The position numbers and the translations under genes are program-made. Below are positions 18,302-26,626 of a stretch of 64,000 nt of DNA, piece after piece (position 1 is the stretch's first letter; each line of letters starts with the position of its first letter). The stretch spans positions 4,712,001 to 4,776,000 of the forward strand of contig NZ_CP087203.1 of the NCBI RefSeq assembly GCF_026016325.1, read 5' to 3'. The stretch comes from Pseudomonas sp. B21-056. Lineage in GTDB: Bacteria; Pseudomonadota; Gammaproteobacteria; Pseudomonadales; Pseudomonadaceae. The notes beneath the pieces are model-generated. The model saw only the letters and a list, made by a program, of their open reading frames with translations. It had not been told where the DNA came from and searched no databases.

Positions 18302-18544
18302 CTACTCGAACACGGAAAAGGCCTTGGCCAGTTCCAGCAGGGCATTTTCGTCCTGCACGTCCATATCGCCATCAGCATCGATGTCAGTCTTGACGTTGAC
18401 GGTATCGTAGGCGCCGTTCGCTTTTGAAGCAGAGATAAACGTCGCGAACTGCAACGTCTGGTCTTTGTAGAATTCCAGGAGAATTTCGGGTGATTTATCG
18501 CCGACAATGTCTTCTTTGGATAAGCGGATCTCTTGTTTGGCCAT
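18302..18544 (-). CDS. Small acidic protein with an EF-hand-like calcium loop
   Basis: The 80-residue product has no signal peptide or membrane segment. Near residue 55 it holds DIDADGDMDVQD, which matches the EF-hand/dockerin loop pattern (Asp at 1, 3, 5, Gly at 6, Asp at 12), so calcium binding is plausible. The ATG at 18544 has AGAGGG seven bases upstream; a GTG one codon earlier is too close. It stops 10 bases before the VMO-I gene starts, so the two form an operon. A palindrome of the CTGTCA-N4-TGACAG kind lies about 95 bases upstream. Function unknown. Confidence 0.6.
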   Translation of the reverse strand: MAKQEIRLSKEDIVGDKSPEILLEFYKDQTLQFATFISASKANGAYDTVNVKTDIDADGDMDVQDENALLELAKAFSVFE

Positions 18545-18631
18545 CACGGCACCCTCTTCTATCAGGAAAACTATCAGAGACTTCTATTGCTCTCGAAGGC
18601 CAATCTAGAGCGGCTGTCTTCACGCCGTCTA

Positions 18632-18647
18632 CTGTCAGACTTGACAG
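18632..18647. promoter_or_regulatory. Lux-box-like palindrome, copy 2
   Basis: CTGTCAGACTTGACAG has the same six-base arms as the copies at 17583 and 18796 but a different centre. It lies 88 bases upstream of the small EF-hand-loop gene, the first gene of the VMO-I operon. Confidence 0.45.
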
Positions 18648-18795
18648 GGTGTATATCTATCTAGTGAGTGAAATCTACAGAGGCACACAAACATGACTTG
18701 TTCATGGAAATACTCTGGCATCGCAAATCTCGCCGAAGGGGACGTGGCCTACAACCATTGAAGAGGTATTAACCGGCGGACGGCAGGTGGCGTCT

Positions 18796-18813
18796 ACTGT
18801 CAGGAATGACAGT
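18796..18813. promoter_or_regulatory. Lux-box-like palindrome, copy 3
   Basis: This copy is an exact duplicate of the 18-mer at 17583-17600, with partly matching flanks on its right side (TTCGGACCAATACC against TTCGAACAATTACC). No convincing gene lies immediately downstream on either strand, so it is either a second site for the cluster or a relic of a lost gene. Confidence 0.4.
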
Positions 18814-18841
18814 TCGGACCAATACCCGGACATTGAAACCT

Positions 18842-19067
18842 TGTGGGAGCCGAGCTTGCTCGCGATTGCGCTAGGTCAGCTTGCACGATGTTGACTGTGG
18901 TGCCGCCATCGCGAGCAGGCTCGCTCCCACAGGTTTTCGCGGTGTTCACAGAAGCAGCGTCCGGGCACCAATCCTTTGTGGGAGCGAGCCTGCTCGCGAT
19001 AGCGGTAGGTCAGTCAACTACGCTGCAGACTGATCCGACGCTATCGCGAGCAGTTCGGCTCCCACAG
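18842..19067. repeat. Two successive REP inverted pairs (GTGGGAGC family)
   Basis: Inverted pairs lie at 18842-18932 and 18976-19067. Two of the four units have a changed core (CCGAGCTTGCTCGCGA and TCGCGAGCAGTTCGGCTCCCAC), each kept as an imperfect palindrome. They separate the exported-protein cluster from the oxidoreductase gene. Confidence 0.88.
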
Positions 19068-19093
19068 CCCCATCTCCGCCCCACCGAGCCCAT

Positions 19094-20056
19094 TCAGTTC
19101 AGGCTTTCATCAATCACCAGCACCAACTTCCCGGATACCTGGTTGGTCGCCAGCTCGGCAAACGCCGCTTCGGCTTCCCGAATCGGGAAGGTCGCGGCCA
19201 ACTGTGGGCTCAGGCGCTTTTCAGTGAACAACGGCCAGACATGTTCACCCAGTTCCCGCAGCAGATCGGCCTTGAATTGATCGTCGCGACTGCGCAGGGT
19301 CGAACCCAGCAACTGGATACGCTTGGCGAGAATCTTCGCCAGGTCCAGATGGCTTTCCCGCCCTCCCATCAGCCCGATCAACACCCAGCGCCCGTCAACT
19401 GACAAAAGTTTCACGTTGAGCCTGGCGTAGCTGGCGCCCACCGGATCGAGGATCACGTCGAAGGGCGCGAAGTCGTTCAGGCGCTCGATGTCATCCGCCC
19501 GCACCACCCCGCCCTGGGCCCCCAACGCCTCGCAATAAGCCAGCCGGTCAGCAGAGCCGACACTGACCCAGCACGGGTTGCCAAACGCCTTGCACAGTTG
19601 GATCGCAGCGGAACCGACGCCACTGGCGCCGGCGTGCAGCAGCACTTTCTCCCCCGGCTTGAGCCCTGCCAGTTGGAACAGATTCAGCCACGCAGTGCTG
19701 TAGACCTCAGGCAGCGCGGCCGCTTCAGCCAATGACAGGCCTTCGGGCACTGGCAGCACATGCCGGCCATCGACCACCACTTCTTCGGCCATGCCACCAC
19801 CGGCAAGCAAGGCGCAAACGCGGTCGCCCACCTGCCAGGACGAGCCCGGCCCAACCTCGCTAATGACCCCGGAACACTCCAACCCCAGCACGTGGCTGGC
19901 CCCGGGTGGCGGTGGATAAAGTCCGGCTTTTTGCAACAAATCGGCCCGATTCAGGCCGGCAGCCGCCACACGAATGCGCACTTGCCCTACATCGCATGTA
20001 GGACTTGGCTCATCAGCCCATACCACTTGGCCTTCAACGCCTTGCAATGCTTTCAC
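19094..20056 (-). CDS. NAD(P)H:quinone oxidoreductase-type medium-chain dehydrogenase
   Basis: The 320-residue protein is a zinc-independent medium-chain dehydrogenase of the quinone oxidoreductase group: AAGLNRADLLQKAGLYPPPPG near residue 40, and the nucleotide-binding segment VLLHAGASGVGSAAIQLCKAFG near residue 145. The start is taken as GTG at 20056 (GTG AAA GCA), preceded by GGAGG. An earlier ATG would add 25 residues unlike the family. The gene is divergent from prc, matching the P. aeruginosa order as I recall it. The likely activity is NADPH-dependent reduction of quinones or enones; substrate unknown. Confidence 0.82.
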   Translation of the reverse strand: MKALQGVEGQVVWADEPSPTCDVGQVRIRVAAAGLNRADLLQKAGLYPPPPGASHVLGLECSGVISEVGPGSSWQVGDRVCALLAGGGMAEEVVVDGRHVLPVPEGLSLAEAAALPEVYSTAWLNLFQLAGLKPGEKVLLHAGASGVGSAAIQLCKAFGNPCWVSVGSADRLAYCEALGAQGGVVRADDIERLNDFAPFDVILDPVGASYARLNVKLLSVDGRWVLIGLMGGRESHLDLAKILAKRIQLLGSTLRSRDDQFKADLLRELGEHVWPLFTEKRLSPQLAATFPIREAEAAFAELATNQVSGKLVLVIDESLN

Positions 20057-20162
20057 GGTGCCTCCATAGTGAGTCTCGACTGGGCCCGCTGCTGTAACGC
20101 CGGGCTTTCTTGCATTATGCGCCCGGGCCACATGGAACCGGCGACTTCAAAGACGGCCTAAT

Positions 20163-22277
20163 ATGCGTTATCAATTGTCCCTGCGTCGAATCAGTATGAA
20201 GCATCTGTTCCCCAGCACCGCCCTCGCGCTCGTCATTGGCTTCGGTCTGTTGCCAATGTCGAGCGATACGTTCGCAGCCAACAGCTGGGACAAGCTTCAA
20301 CCTGATCGCGACGAGGTGATTGCCAGCCTTAACGTCGTTGAGTTGCTCAAGCGTCATCACTACAGCAAGCCACCACTCGATGATGCGCGCTCGGTCATCA
20401 TCTATGACAGCTACCTGAAGCTGCTTGATCCATCGCGCAGTTATTTCATGGCGAGCGACATCGCTGAATTCGACAAGTGGAAAACCCAGTTCGACGACTT
20501 CCTCAAGAGCGGCGACCTGAACGCCGGGTTCATCATCTACAAGCGTTACCTGGACCGCGTGAAGGCGCGTCTGGACTACGCCCTTGCCGAGCTGAACAAA
20601 GGCGTCGACAAGATCGACTTCAATACCAAGGAAACCTTGCTGGTCGACCGCAAGGACGCCCCTTGGCTCAAAAGCACAGCCGAACTCGATGACCTGTGGC
20701 GCAAGCGCGTCAAGGACGAAGTGCTGCGCATGAAGATCGCCGGCAAGGATCCCAAGCAGATCCAGGAAACCCTGACCAAGCGCTACAAGAATCAGTTGGC
20801 CCGCCTGGACCAGACCCGCGCCGAGGACATCTTCCAGGCGTACATCAACACCTTCGCCATGTCCTACGACCCGCACACCAATTATCTGTCGCCGGATAAC
20901 GCGGAGAACTTCGACATCAACATGAGCCTGTCCCTGGAAGGCATCGGCGCGGTGCTGCAGAGCGACAACGACCAGGTGAAGATCGTGCGCCTGGTACCGG
21001 CGGGCCCTGCCGACAAGACCAAGCAGGTCGGCCCGGCGGACAAGATCATCGGTGTCGCCCAAGGCAACAAGGAAATGGTCGACGTGGTTGGCTGGCGCCT
21101 GGACGAAGTGGTCAAGCTGATCCGTGGCCCGAAAGGCTCGGTGGTGCGCCTGGAAGTCATTCCGGCCAGCAATGCGCCGAACGACCAGACCAGCAAGATC
21201 GTGGCCATCACCCGTGAAGCGGTGAAACTCGAAGAACAGGCCGCGAAGAAATCGATCCTCAACCTGAAACAGGATGGCAAGGACTACAAGCTCGGCGTCA
21301 TCGAGATCCCGGCCTTCTACCTGGACTTCAAGGCGTTCCGCGCCGGGGATCCGGACTACAAGAGCACCACCCGCGACGTCAAGAAGCTGCTGACCGAACT
21401 GCAGAAAGACAAGGTCGACGGCGTGGTCATCGACTTGCGCAACAACGGCGGCGGCTCCTTGCAGGAAGCCACCGAGCTGACCAGCCTGTTCATCGACAAG
21501 GGCCCTACCGTACTGGTGCGTAACGCCGATGGCCGAGTGGATGTGCTCGAAGACGAAAACCCGGGTGCGTTCTACAAGGGGCCGATGGCCTTGCTGGTCA
21601 ATCGCCTGTCGGCGTCGGCCTCGGAAATTTTTGCCGGCGCCATGCAGGACTACCACCGGGCACTGATCATCGGCGGCCAGACCTTCGGCAAAGGCACGGT
21701 GCAGACCATCCAGCCGCTGAACCATGGCGAACTGAAACTGACCCTGGCCAAGTTCTACCGGGTGTCCGGCCAGAGCACCCAGCACCAGGGCGTGCTGCCT
21801 GACATCGATTACCCGTCGATCATCGACACCAAGGAAATCGGTGAAAGCGCCCTGCCCGAAGCCATGCCGTGGGACACCATCCGGCCGGCGATCAAACCGG
21901 CGGTGGACCCGTTCAAACCGTTCCTGGCCCAGCTCAAGTCCGATCATGACACTCGCACCTCCCAGGACGCCGAGTTCGTGTTCATCCGTGACAAGCTGGC
22001 CCTGGCGCAGAAGTTGATGCTGGAAAAAACCGTCAGCCTCAACGAAGCCGACCGTCGCGCCCAGCATGCCGACATCGAGACCAAGCAACTGGCGATGGAA
22101 AACCTGCGTCGCAAAGCCAAGGGCGAAGCGCCGCTCAAAGAGCTGAAGAAAGAAGACGAAGACCTGATCACCGAACCGGAAAAGACCAAGCCGGAAGACG
22201 ATGCGTACTTGAGCGAGACCGGGCGAATCCTGCTGGATTACCTGAAACTCAATACAACGGTCGCCAAGCAGGGATGA
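20163..22277 (+). CDS. prc: Periplasmic carboxy-terminal (tail-specific) protease Prc
   Basis: The 704-residue protein has a signal peptide (MKHLFPSTALALVIGFGLLP). An N-terminal helical region, a PDZ domain (about residues 240-325) and the S41 protease core follow. The likely Ser-Lys dyad is Ser in SASASEIFAGA and Lys in GGQTFGKGTVQ. The length and the long charged C-terminal region match Prc (E. coli Tsp, P. aeruginosa AlgO), which degrades periplasmic proteins by their C-termini and, in P. aeruginosa, acts in the MucA/AlgU pathway. An ATG at 20196 would start directly at the signal peptide and is the alternative start. Confidence 0.88.
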   Translation: MRYQLSLRRISMKHLFPSTALALVIGFGLLPMSSDTFAANSWDKLQPDRDEVIASLNVVELLKRHHYSKPPLDDARSVIIYDSYLKLLDPSRSYFMASDIAEFDKWKTQFDDFLKSGDLNAGFIIYKRYLDRVKARLDYALAELNKGVDKIDFNTKETLLVDRKDAPWLKSTAELDDLWRKRVKDEVLRMKIAGKDPKQIQETLTKRYKNQLARLDQTRAEDIFQAYINTFAMSYDPHTNYLSPDNAENFDINMSLSLEGIGAVLQSDNDQVKIVRLVPAGPADKTKQVGPADKIIGVAQGNKEMVDVVGWRLDEVVKLIRGPKGSVVRLEVIPASNAPNDQTSKIVAITREAVKLEEQAAKKSILNLKQDGKDYKLGVIEIPAFYLDFKAFRAGDPDYKSTTRDVKKLLTELQKDKVDGVVIDLRNNGGGSLQEATELTSLFIDKGPTVLVRNADGRVDVLEDENPGAFYKGPMALLVNRLSASASEIFAGAMQDYHRALIIGGQTFGKGTVQTIQPLNHGELKLTLAKFYRVSGQSTQHQGVLPDIDYPSIIDTKEIGESALPEAMPWDTIRPAIKPAVDPFKPFLAQLKSDHDTRTSQDAEFVFIRDKLALAQKLMLEKTVSLNEADRRAQHADIETKQLAMENLRRKAKGEAPLKELKKEDEDLITEPEKTKPEDDAYLSETGRILLDYLKLNTTVAKQG

Positions 22278-22342
22278 TGGCCATTTAATGGTGATGCTCG
22301 TCTGAGTGTCATCAAACTGACATCAGTCTGTCGTGAAATACA

Positions 22343-22382
22343 GGACTGGGCGCCCCGTGGTGGGGCGCCCAGTCCTTTTTTT
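22343..22382 (+). terminator. Rho-independent terminator of prc
   Basis: A 14-base-pair stem (GGACTGGGCGCCCC with its complement, five-base loop) is followed by seven T residues. It lies 66 bases after the prc stop and just before the next gene's ribosome binding region. Confidence 0.9.
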
Positions 22383-22398
22383 ATCGCCAGAGATCGCC

Positions 22399-24174
22399 AT
22401 GACCACGACCGAACAGCTGAGTGCCTTGAGTTCAATCCTGACTCAAAGCGGTTTGCACAGTCTGTTCCAACCGATCGTCTGCCTCTCCGAACGGCGCATC
22501 CTGGGCTATGAAGCCCTGACCCGTGGGCCGTCCAACAGCCCGCTGCACTCCCCCATCGCCCTGCTTTCCGTGGCCCGCCAGGCCGGGCGCCTCAGCGAAC
22601 TGGAACTGGCCTGCCGCCGCAGCGCCTGCCAACGTTTCAACGAACAGAAACTGCCGGGCAAGCTGTTTCTCAATGTCTCGCCCGAGTCGCTGCTGGAATC
22701 GGCGCATCAGACCGGGCGCACCCTGCAACTGCTACAGGACTTCGGCATCCCGCCCAGCCAGGTGGTGATCGAACTGACCGAACAAACCCCGATCGATGAT
22801 TTCCAGCTCTTGCAGAACGCGCTGCATCATTACCGGGCCATGGGCTTCTCCATTGCCCTGGACGACCTTGGCGCCGGTTATTCGAGCCTGCGGCTGTGGT
22901 CCGAATTACGGCCCGATTACGTGAAGATCGACCGGCACTTCATCGATGGCATTCACCAGGACGCCCTCAAGCGCGAGTTCGTCGGCTCGATCCTGAAGAT
23001 CGCCCGAACCTCACGCGCCCAGGTGATTGCCGAGGGCATCGAACTGCCGGAAGAACTGGCGGTGCTGATGGAGATGGGCGTCGATCTGGTGCAGGGCTAC
23101 CTGCTCGCCCGCCCCCAGGAACAGCCGTCACGAGATGCCAAGGCACTGATGCCCAGGCCGGACAGCGGCGCGGTGCCGCTGAGCGATGAAGTCAACGACC
23201 TCAGTGCCCTGCTCAACGAGCAACCGGCCATGTCCCACGACACCCCCACGGCAAGGGTGCTGGAAGCCTTTCGGCGCCAGGCCAACCTCAACTCCCTGGC
23301 CGTGCTGGACAACCAGAACCGCCCCTGCGGCATCGTCCATCGCCACTCACTCTCGGACGCCTTGCTCAAACCCTTCGCCACCGACCTGTTCGCCCGCAAA
23401 CCCATCAGCCGCCTGATGAGCGATGACTTCCTGGCAGTGGAACTGAGCCAGTCGCTGCAGCAAGTCAGCCGCCTCATCACCAGCCGCGCCCGGCAACGCA
23501 TCGAAGAAGATTTCATCATCACCCTCAACGGTCACTACCTGGGGCTGGGACGGGTGATCGACGTACTCAAGCTCATCACCGAACTGAAAATCCAACAGGC
23601 CCGCTACGCCAACCCGCTGACCCTGCTGCCAGGCAACGTACCGATCCAGCAATGCCTCACCCGCCTGCTGCAACAGCGACAGGAAGCGGTGATCTGCTAC
23701 GTCGACATCGACAGCTTCAAACCCTTCAACGACATCTATGGCTACGGTCGGGGCGACGAAGTCCTGCTGTGCCTGGCCCAATGCCTGAACGAACGCATCG
23801 ACCCCAGCCGCGACTTCGTCGGCCACATCGGCGGCGACGACTTCCTGCTGGTCCTCGGCCCGGACGACTGGCGCAAGCGCCTGAACCAACTGCTCAGCGA
23901 CTTCCAGACCCATTGCCGCCGGTTCTATCGGCCTGAGCATCTGGAGGCGGGGTGCTTTACGGCGTTGAACCGGCAAGGGGTGCGGCAGGATTTTGCGTTG
24001 TTGTCGTTGTCGATTGGGGTGGTGCATCTGAGGTCGGAAGCGTGTGGGGAGCTGGATGCGAGCCAGTTGGCGGAACTGGCTTCGCAGGCGAAGCATCATG
24101 CCAAGGAAGTGCCGGGGGGGAGTTTGTATTTGGTTGAGGCTGAGGCGGTGGAGTGTGTGGGGACGGTGAGTTGA
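22399..24174 (+). CDS. Cyclic-di-GMP protein: EAL, CBS pair and degenerate GGDEF domain
   Basis: The 591-residue protein has an N-terminal EAL domain (about 15-250) with YEALTRG, the catalytic-type DDLGAGYSS loop and KIDRHFIDG. A CBS pair follows (about 285-410), then a C-terminal GGDEF-like domain whose signature reads GGDDF, without an RxxD inhibition site at the usual spacing. It should be a c-di-GMP phosphodiesterase, with the GGDDF domain active or serving as a GTP sensor. No membrane segment. Codon use becomes slightly poorer in rare codons towards the 3' end. It follows prc as in P. aeruginosa (PA3258, from memory). The start is the ATG at 22399 (MTTTEQ). Confidence 0.88.
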   Translation: MTTTEQLSALSSILTQSGLHSLFQPIVCLSERRILGYEALTRGPSNSPLHSPIALLSVARQAGRLSELELACRRSACQRFNEQKLPGKLFLNVSPESLLESAHQTGRTLQLLQDFGIPPSQVVIELTEQTPIDDFQLLQNALHHYRAMGFSIALDDLGAGYSSLRLWSELRPDYVKIDRHFIDGIHQDALKREFVGSILKIARTSRAQVIAEGIELPEELAVLMEMGVDLVQGYLLARPQEQPSRDAKALMPRPDSGAVPLSDEVNDLSALLNEQPAMSHDTPTARVLEAFRRQANLNSLAVLDNQNRPCGIVHRHSLSDALLKPFATDLFARKPISRLMSDDFLAVELSQSLQQVSRLITSRARQRIEEDFIITLNGHYLGLGRVIDVLKLITELKIQQARYANPLTLLPGNVPIQQCLTRLLQQRQEAVICYVDIDSFKPFNDIYGYGRGDEVLLCLAQCLNERIDPSRDFVGHIGGDDFLLVLGPDDWRKRLNQLLSDFQTHCRRFYRPEHLEAGCFTALNRQGVRQDFALLSLSIGVVHLRSEACGELDASQLAELASQAKHHAKEVPGGSLYLVEAEAVECVGTVS

Positions 24175-24249
24175 GCGGGTAGGTGCACACGCCGCGTTGA
24201 CCCTGCGGTGATGAGCGCAGATACTTAGCCCAATCGCGCCCGAACCTCT

Positions 24250-24624
24250 GGTGCTGGCTTAGTCCAGCATTATGTTTGGGCCTTCTTTTTCTGGACAGAG
24301 AATGTCGCGGGCCGACAACCAAACCAGCTCACCAAAAGCCACACAGCACGCATGGCTAGCGCTCTCCCTGTGGCGAGGGAGTGGCCGCCGCGTCTTCGAC
24401 GCTGCGCTGTCGCGCAGCAAACAAGCGCCCGACCTAAGATTGAGGTGCGCGCGGGGATGGAGACCGTAGCCATCACTGGTGTGTCAGCACCCGAGAGGGA
24501 GAGTGGTCCGCACGGTATCGGCGTGGAGTCGTTGTAGGCACAGCAAGCTGTGACCACGTATGAGAGAGTGAATCCGTTCGCCACCGTGCTCCCCGCGCGC
24601 CTTTCAATCCTGCGAGGAATTGTC
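24250..24624 (+). ncRNA. Structured leader of the IS110 element, candidate bridge RNA region
   Basis: The leader contains TGCTGG/CCAGCA near 24251-24269, CTCCCT-N6-AGGGAG at 24364-24381 and GCTGCGC-TGTC-GCGCAGC at 24401-24418. IS110-family elements encode a bridge (seek) RNA in their non-coding end that pairs with target and donor DNA. I can see the structured region but cannot define the RNA ends or guide loops. It has no convincing protein-coding content. Confidence 0.35.
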
Positions 24625-25956
24625 ATGGCGCGCAAGAACCAACAGAAACGCTTTGAAGTGATTCACCCTCATTGTGCGGGTATCGATATTGGCAGTCGTG
24701 AGCACTGGGTCGCTGTTCATCCTGATCAAAGCGATCCGCCGGTTCGCTGCTTTTCGACCTTTACCGAAGATTTGGTGAAACTGGCCGAATGGCTGGAATC
24801 ACTGAAAATCAAGGTCGTGGCGATGGAGGCAACCGGTGTTTACTGGATACCCCTATTCGAACTTCTCGATTCGAGAGGCTTTGAGGTGTATCTGGTCAAC
24901 TCTCGTGCGACCCGCCAGATCACCGGTCGTAAATCTGACGTTCTGGATTGTCAGTGGATTTGGCAACTCATGACTCATGGTTTGCTCAGAGGCGCTTTTC
25001 GGCCTGCTGATGATATTTGCTCGATGCGATCCTTGGTTCGTCAGCGTGCCATGAAGGTCCGCGATCAGGCCAAAACCAATCGTATGCAAAAAGCCCTGAC
25101 CCAGATGAACATCCAGTTGGCCAATGTCATCAGCAATATCGCCGGCCTGACCGGTATGAAAATCATCAAGGCCATTATCGGCGGCGAGCGCGATCCTCAA
25201 GTACTGGCCAACTTTCGAGACGGTCGTATCAAGGCAGATCACCAGACCATTGCCCGTAGTTTGCATGGGAACTGGCGAGTCGAGCATCTGCATGCCCTGG
25301 CTCAGGAAGTGGCCGCCCATGACTTTCTGGAAGGGCAAATTACCGAATGCGACCAGGCCATCGTCGAGGCTCTAGATCGACTCCCTGTGTTGAACGATGT
25401 GCCCACGCAGCCCACCAAGCCATTACGCAGCCCGCATCGCTCCGCAGATGAACAGGCCAGCCTGCATCGTGCGCTTGTGAAAATCATGGGGGTTGATCTG
25501 ACGGCTATTCCTACCATTGGAATTGAAAGTGCTTTGGTTCTGGCAAGCGAAATCGGGCCTGACTTGTCGCGCTTTCCCACTCAGCAGCAATTCAGTTCAT
25601 GGATGGGGCTGGCGCCCCCCACCCGAATATCAGGGGGAAAGCCATTACCCGGTCAGGTTGCGAAAGTGTTTAACCGAGCGGCACAGGCTCTGAAGCAGGC
25701 CGCTTCCAGTGCTCGTAACGACAAGAGTTTCATCGGTGCCAGTCATCGCGCCCGACTGGCCCGTATGGATACCTCATGCGCGATCAAAGCGACCGCACAT
25801 CAACTGGCCCGATTGATCTACGCCATGCTGACCAAAGGACAGCCGTATGTGGAGCAAGGCATGGAAGAATTTGAAGCCAAAAGTCGTGATCGCCAGCTCA
25901 GAGCCTTGCAACGCAAAGCGACCAAGCTGGGCATGAGGTTGGTTGATGTTGCTTAA
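24625..25956 (+). CDS. IS110-family DEDD transposase
   Basis: The 443-residue recombinase has the RuvC-like DEDD residues in CAGIDIGSREHW, VVAMEATGVYW and GRKSDVLDCQW, plus a C-terminal domain with TIGIESALVLASEIG and FSSWMGLAPPTRISGGK, which should hold the nucleophilic Ser. The family works with a bridge RNA to recombine element and target. The ATG at 24625 (MARKNQQKRF) has GAGGAAT just upstream and is preferred to an ATG at 24550. The reading frame is intact, so the element may be active. It resembles REP-targeting pseudomonad IS110 members such as ISPpu9 (from memory, unverified). Confidence 0.88.
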   Translation: MARKNQQKRFEVIHPHCAGIDIGSREHWVAVHPDQSDPPVRCFSTFTEDLVKLAEWLESLKIKVVAMEATGVYWIPLFELLDSRGFEVYLVNSRATRQITGRKSDVLDCQWIWQLMTHGLLRGAFRPADDICSMRSLVRQRAMKVRDQAKTNRMQKALTQMNIQLANVISNIAGLTGMKIIKAIIGGERDPQVLANFRDGRIKADHQTIARSLHGNWRVEHLHALAQEVAAHDFLEGQITECDQAIVEALDRLPVLNDVPTQPTKPLRSPHRSADEQASLHRALVKIMGVDLTAIPTIGIESALVLASEIGPDLSRFPTQQQFSSWMGLAPPTRISGGKPLPGQVAKVFNRAAQALKQAASSARNDKSFIGASHRARLARMDTSCAIKATAHQLARLIYAMLTKGQPYVEQGMEEFEAKSRDRQLRALQRKATKLGMRLVDVA

Positions 25957-26191
25957 AAGGCAATTAAAACAATGGGTTATATTTTGTTTGATGAGAGCTT
26001 GCTCACTCGCCACAAAAGCAGTTCATGGTGTGCTGATAGGCAGCAGAAAATCCGTCGTGTGCGGAGCATGTTGTGCTTGGGGTTGAGCAGGTGATTGAGT
26101 TGAGCGAGCTGTTGGCGAATCGGGCTTTGGATATTTCTCTGACGCTAAGGTCCACCCATGCGAGATCTTTAGTGTCAGAGAGCAAGCGCTT

Positions 26192-26614
26192 CTATGTATA
26201 TTTCCAAGTAGACCTGTCTTCGGTTTCAGCCTTGCGGAGATCATCCTTCCATATTTCGCTTGCCAGCCTATATATATCCTCAAAAAACACTCGCGGATTG
26301 GTCATTGCGTCCCAGCCATTAGGGAAGGAGGAGCATACCTGAGAATCATGTTCCAATAAGACCTGAAAGTCATAGCTACTATCTCGCAACGCTTCCTCTA
26401 GGCTTTTATAAAGTAGGTATTTTTGTCTGTACGTGATGCGCCAGCGTTCTGTTAGCGAGTAATTTACAATCAACACCTCTCGATCCGCAGGGTCGTTAGG
26501 GTCGAATTTTTCAAGTTCCTCACCCAATGTTTCCTCTCGATCATATATATCAAAACACCCCAAAAAATATGCAGGTGAAGGCGTGTATGGCTGGCCTGTG
26601 CTAGGGTCAATCAT
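26192..26614 (-). CDS. Probable immunity protein of the adjacent Rhs toxin
   Basis: The 140-residue acidic protein has no signal peptide and no motif I recognise. Its start lies 12 bases after the Rhs stop on the same strand, the usual place for the cognate immunity gene. The gene is clearly more AT-rich than its surroundings, like the toxin tip before it, which suggests the two were acquired together. Asp, Glu and aromatic residues are abundant (for example EELEKFDPNDPADRE), as is common in proteins that block basic nuclease toxins. The assignment rests on position and composition only. Confidence 0.6.
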   Translation of the reverse strand: MIDPSTGQPYTPSPAYFLGCFDIYDREETLGEELEKFDPNDPADREVLIVNYSLTERWRITYRQKYLLYKSLEEALRDSSYDFQVLLEHDSQVCSSFPNGWDAMTNPRVFFEDIYRLASEIWKDDLRKAETEDRSTWKYT

Positions 26615-26626
26615 TTAAATTTCTTC

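Larger units (their letters stand above)
24245..25975 (+). mobile_element. IS110-family insertion sequence (ends approximate)
   Basis: One transposase gene of the DEDD type is preceded by about 375 non-coding bases with several strong hairpins and followed by a short AT-rich tail. A long left non-coding end is typical of the IS110 group. IS110 elements lack terminal inverted repeats and often lack target duplication, so the borders cannot be set from the sequence alone. It lies between the EAL-GGDDF gene and the Rhs locus. Confidence 0.75.

Noticed and set aside
24364..24381. CTGTGGCGAGGG as part of a REP element interrupted by the IS110 insertion
   Set aside because: It resembles the REP family at 7705, but no matching second half could be placed firmly at the right end of the element.
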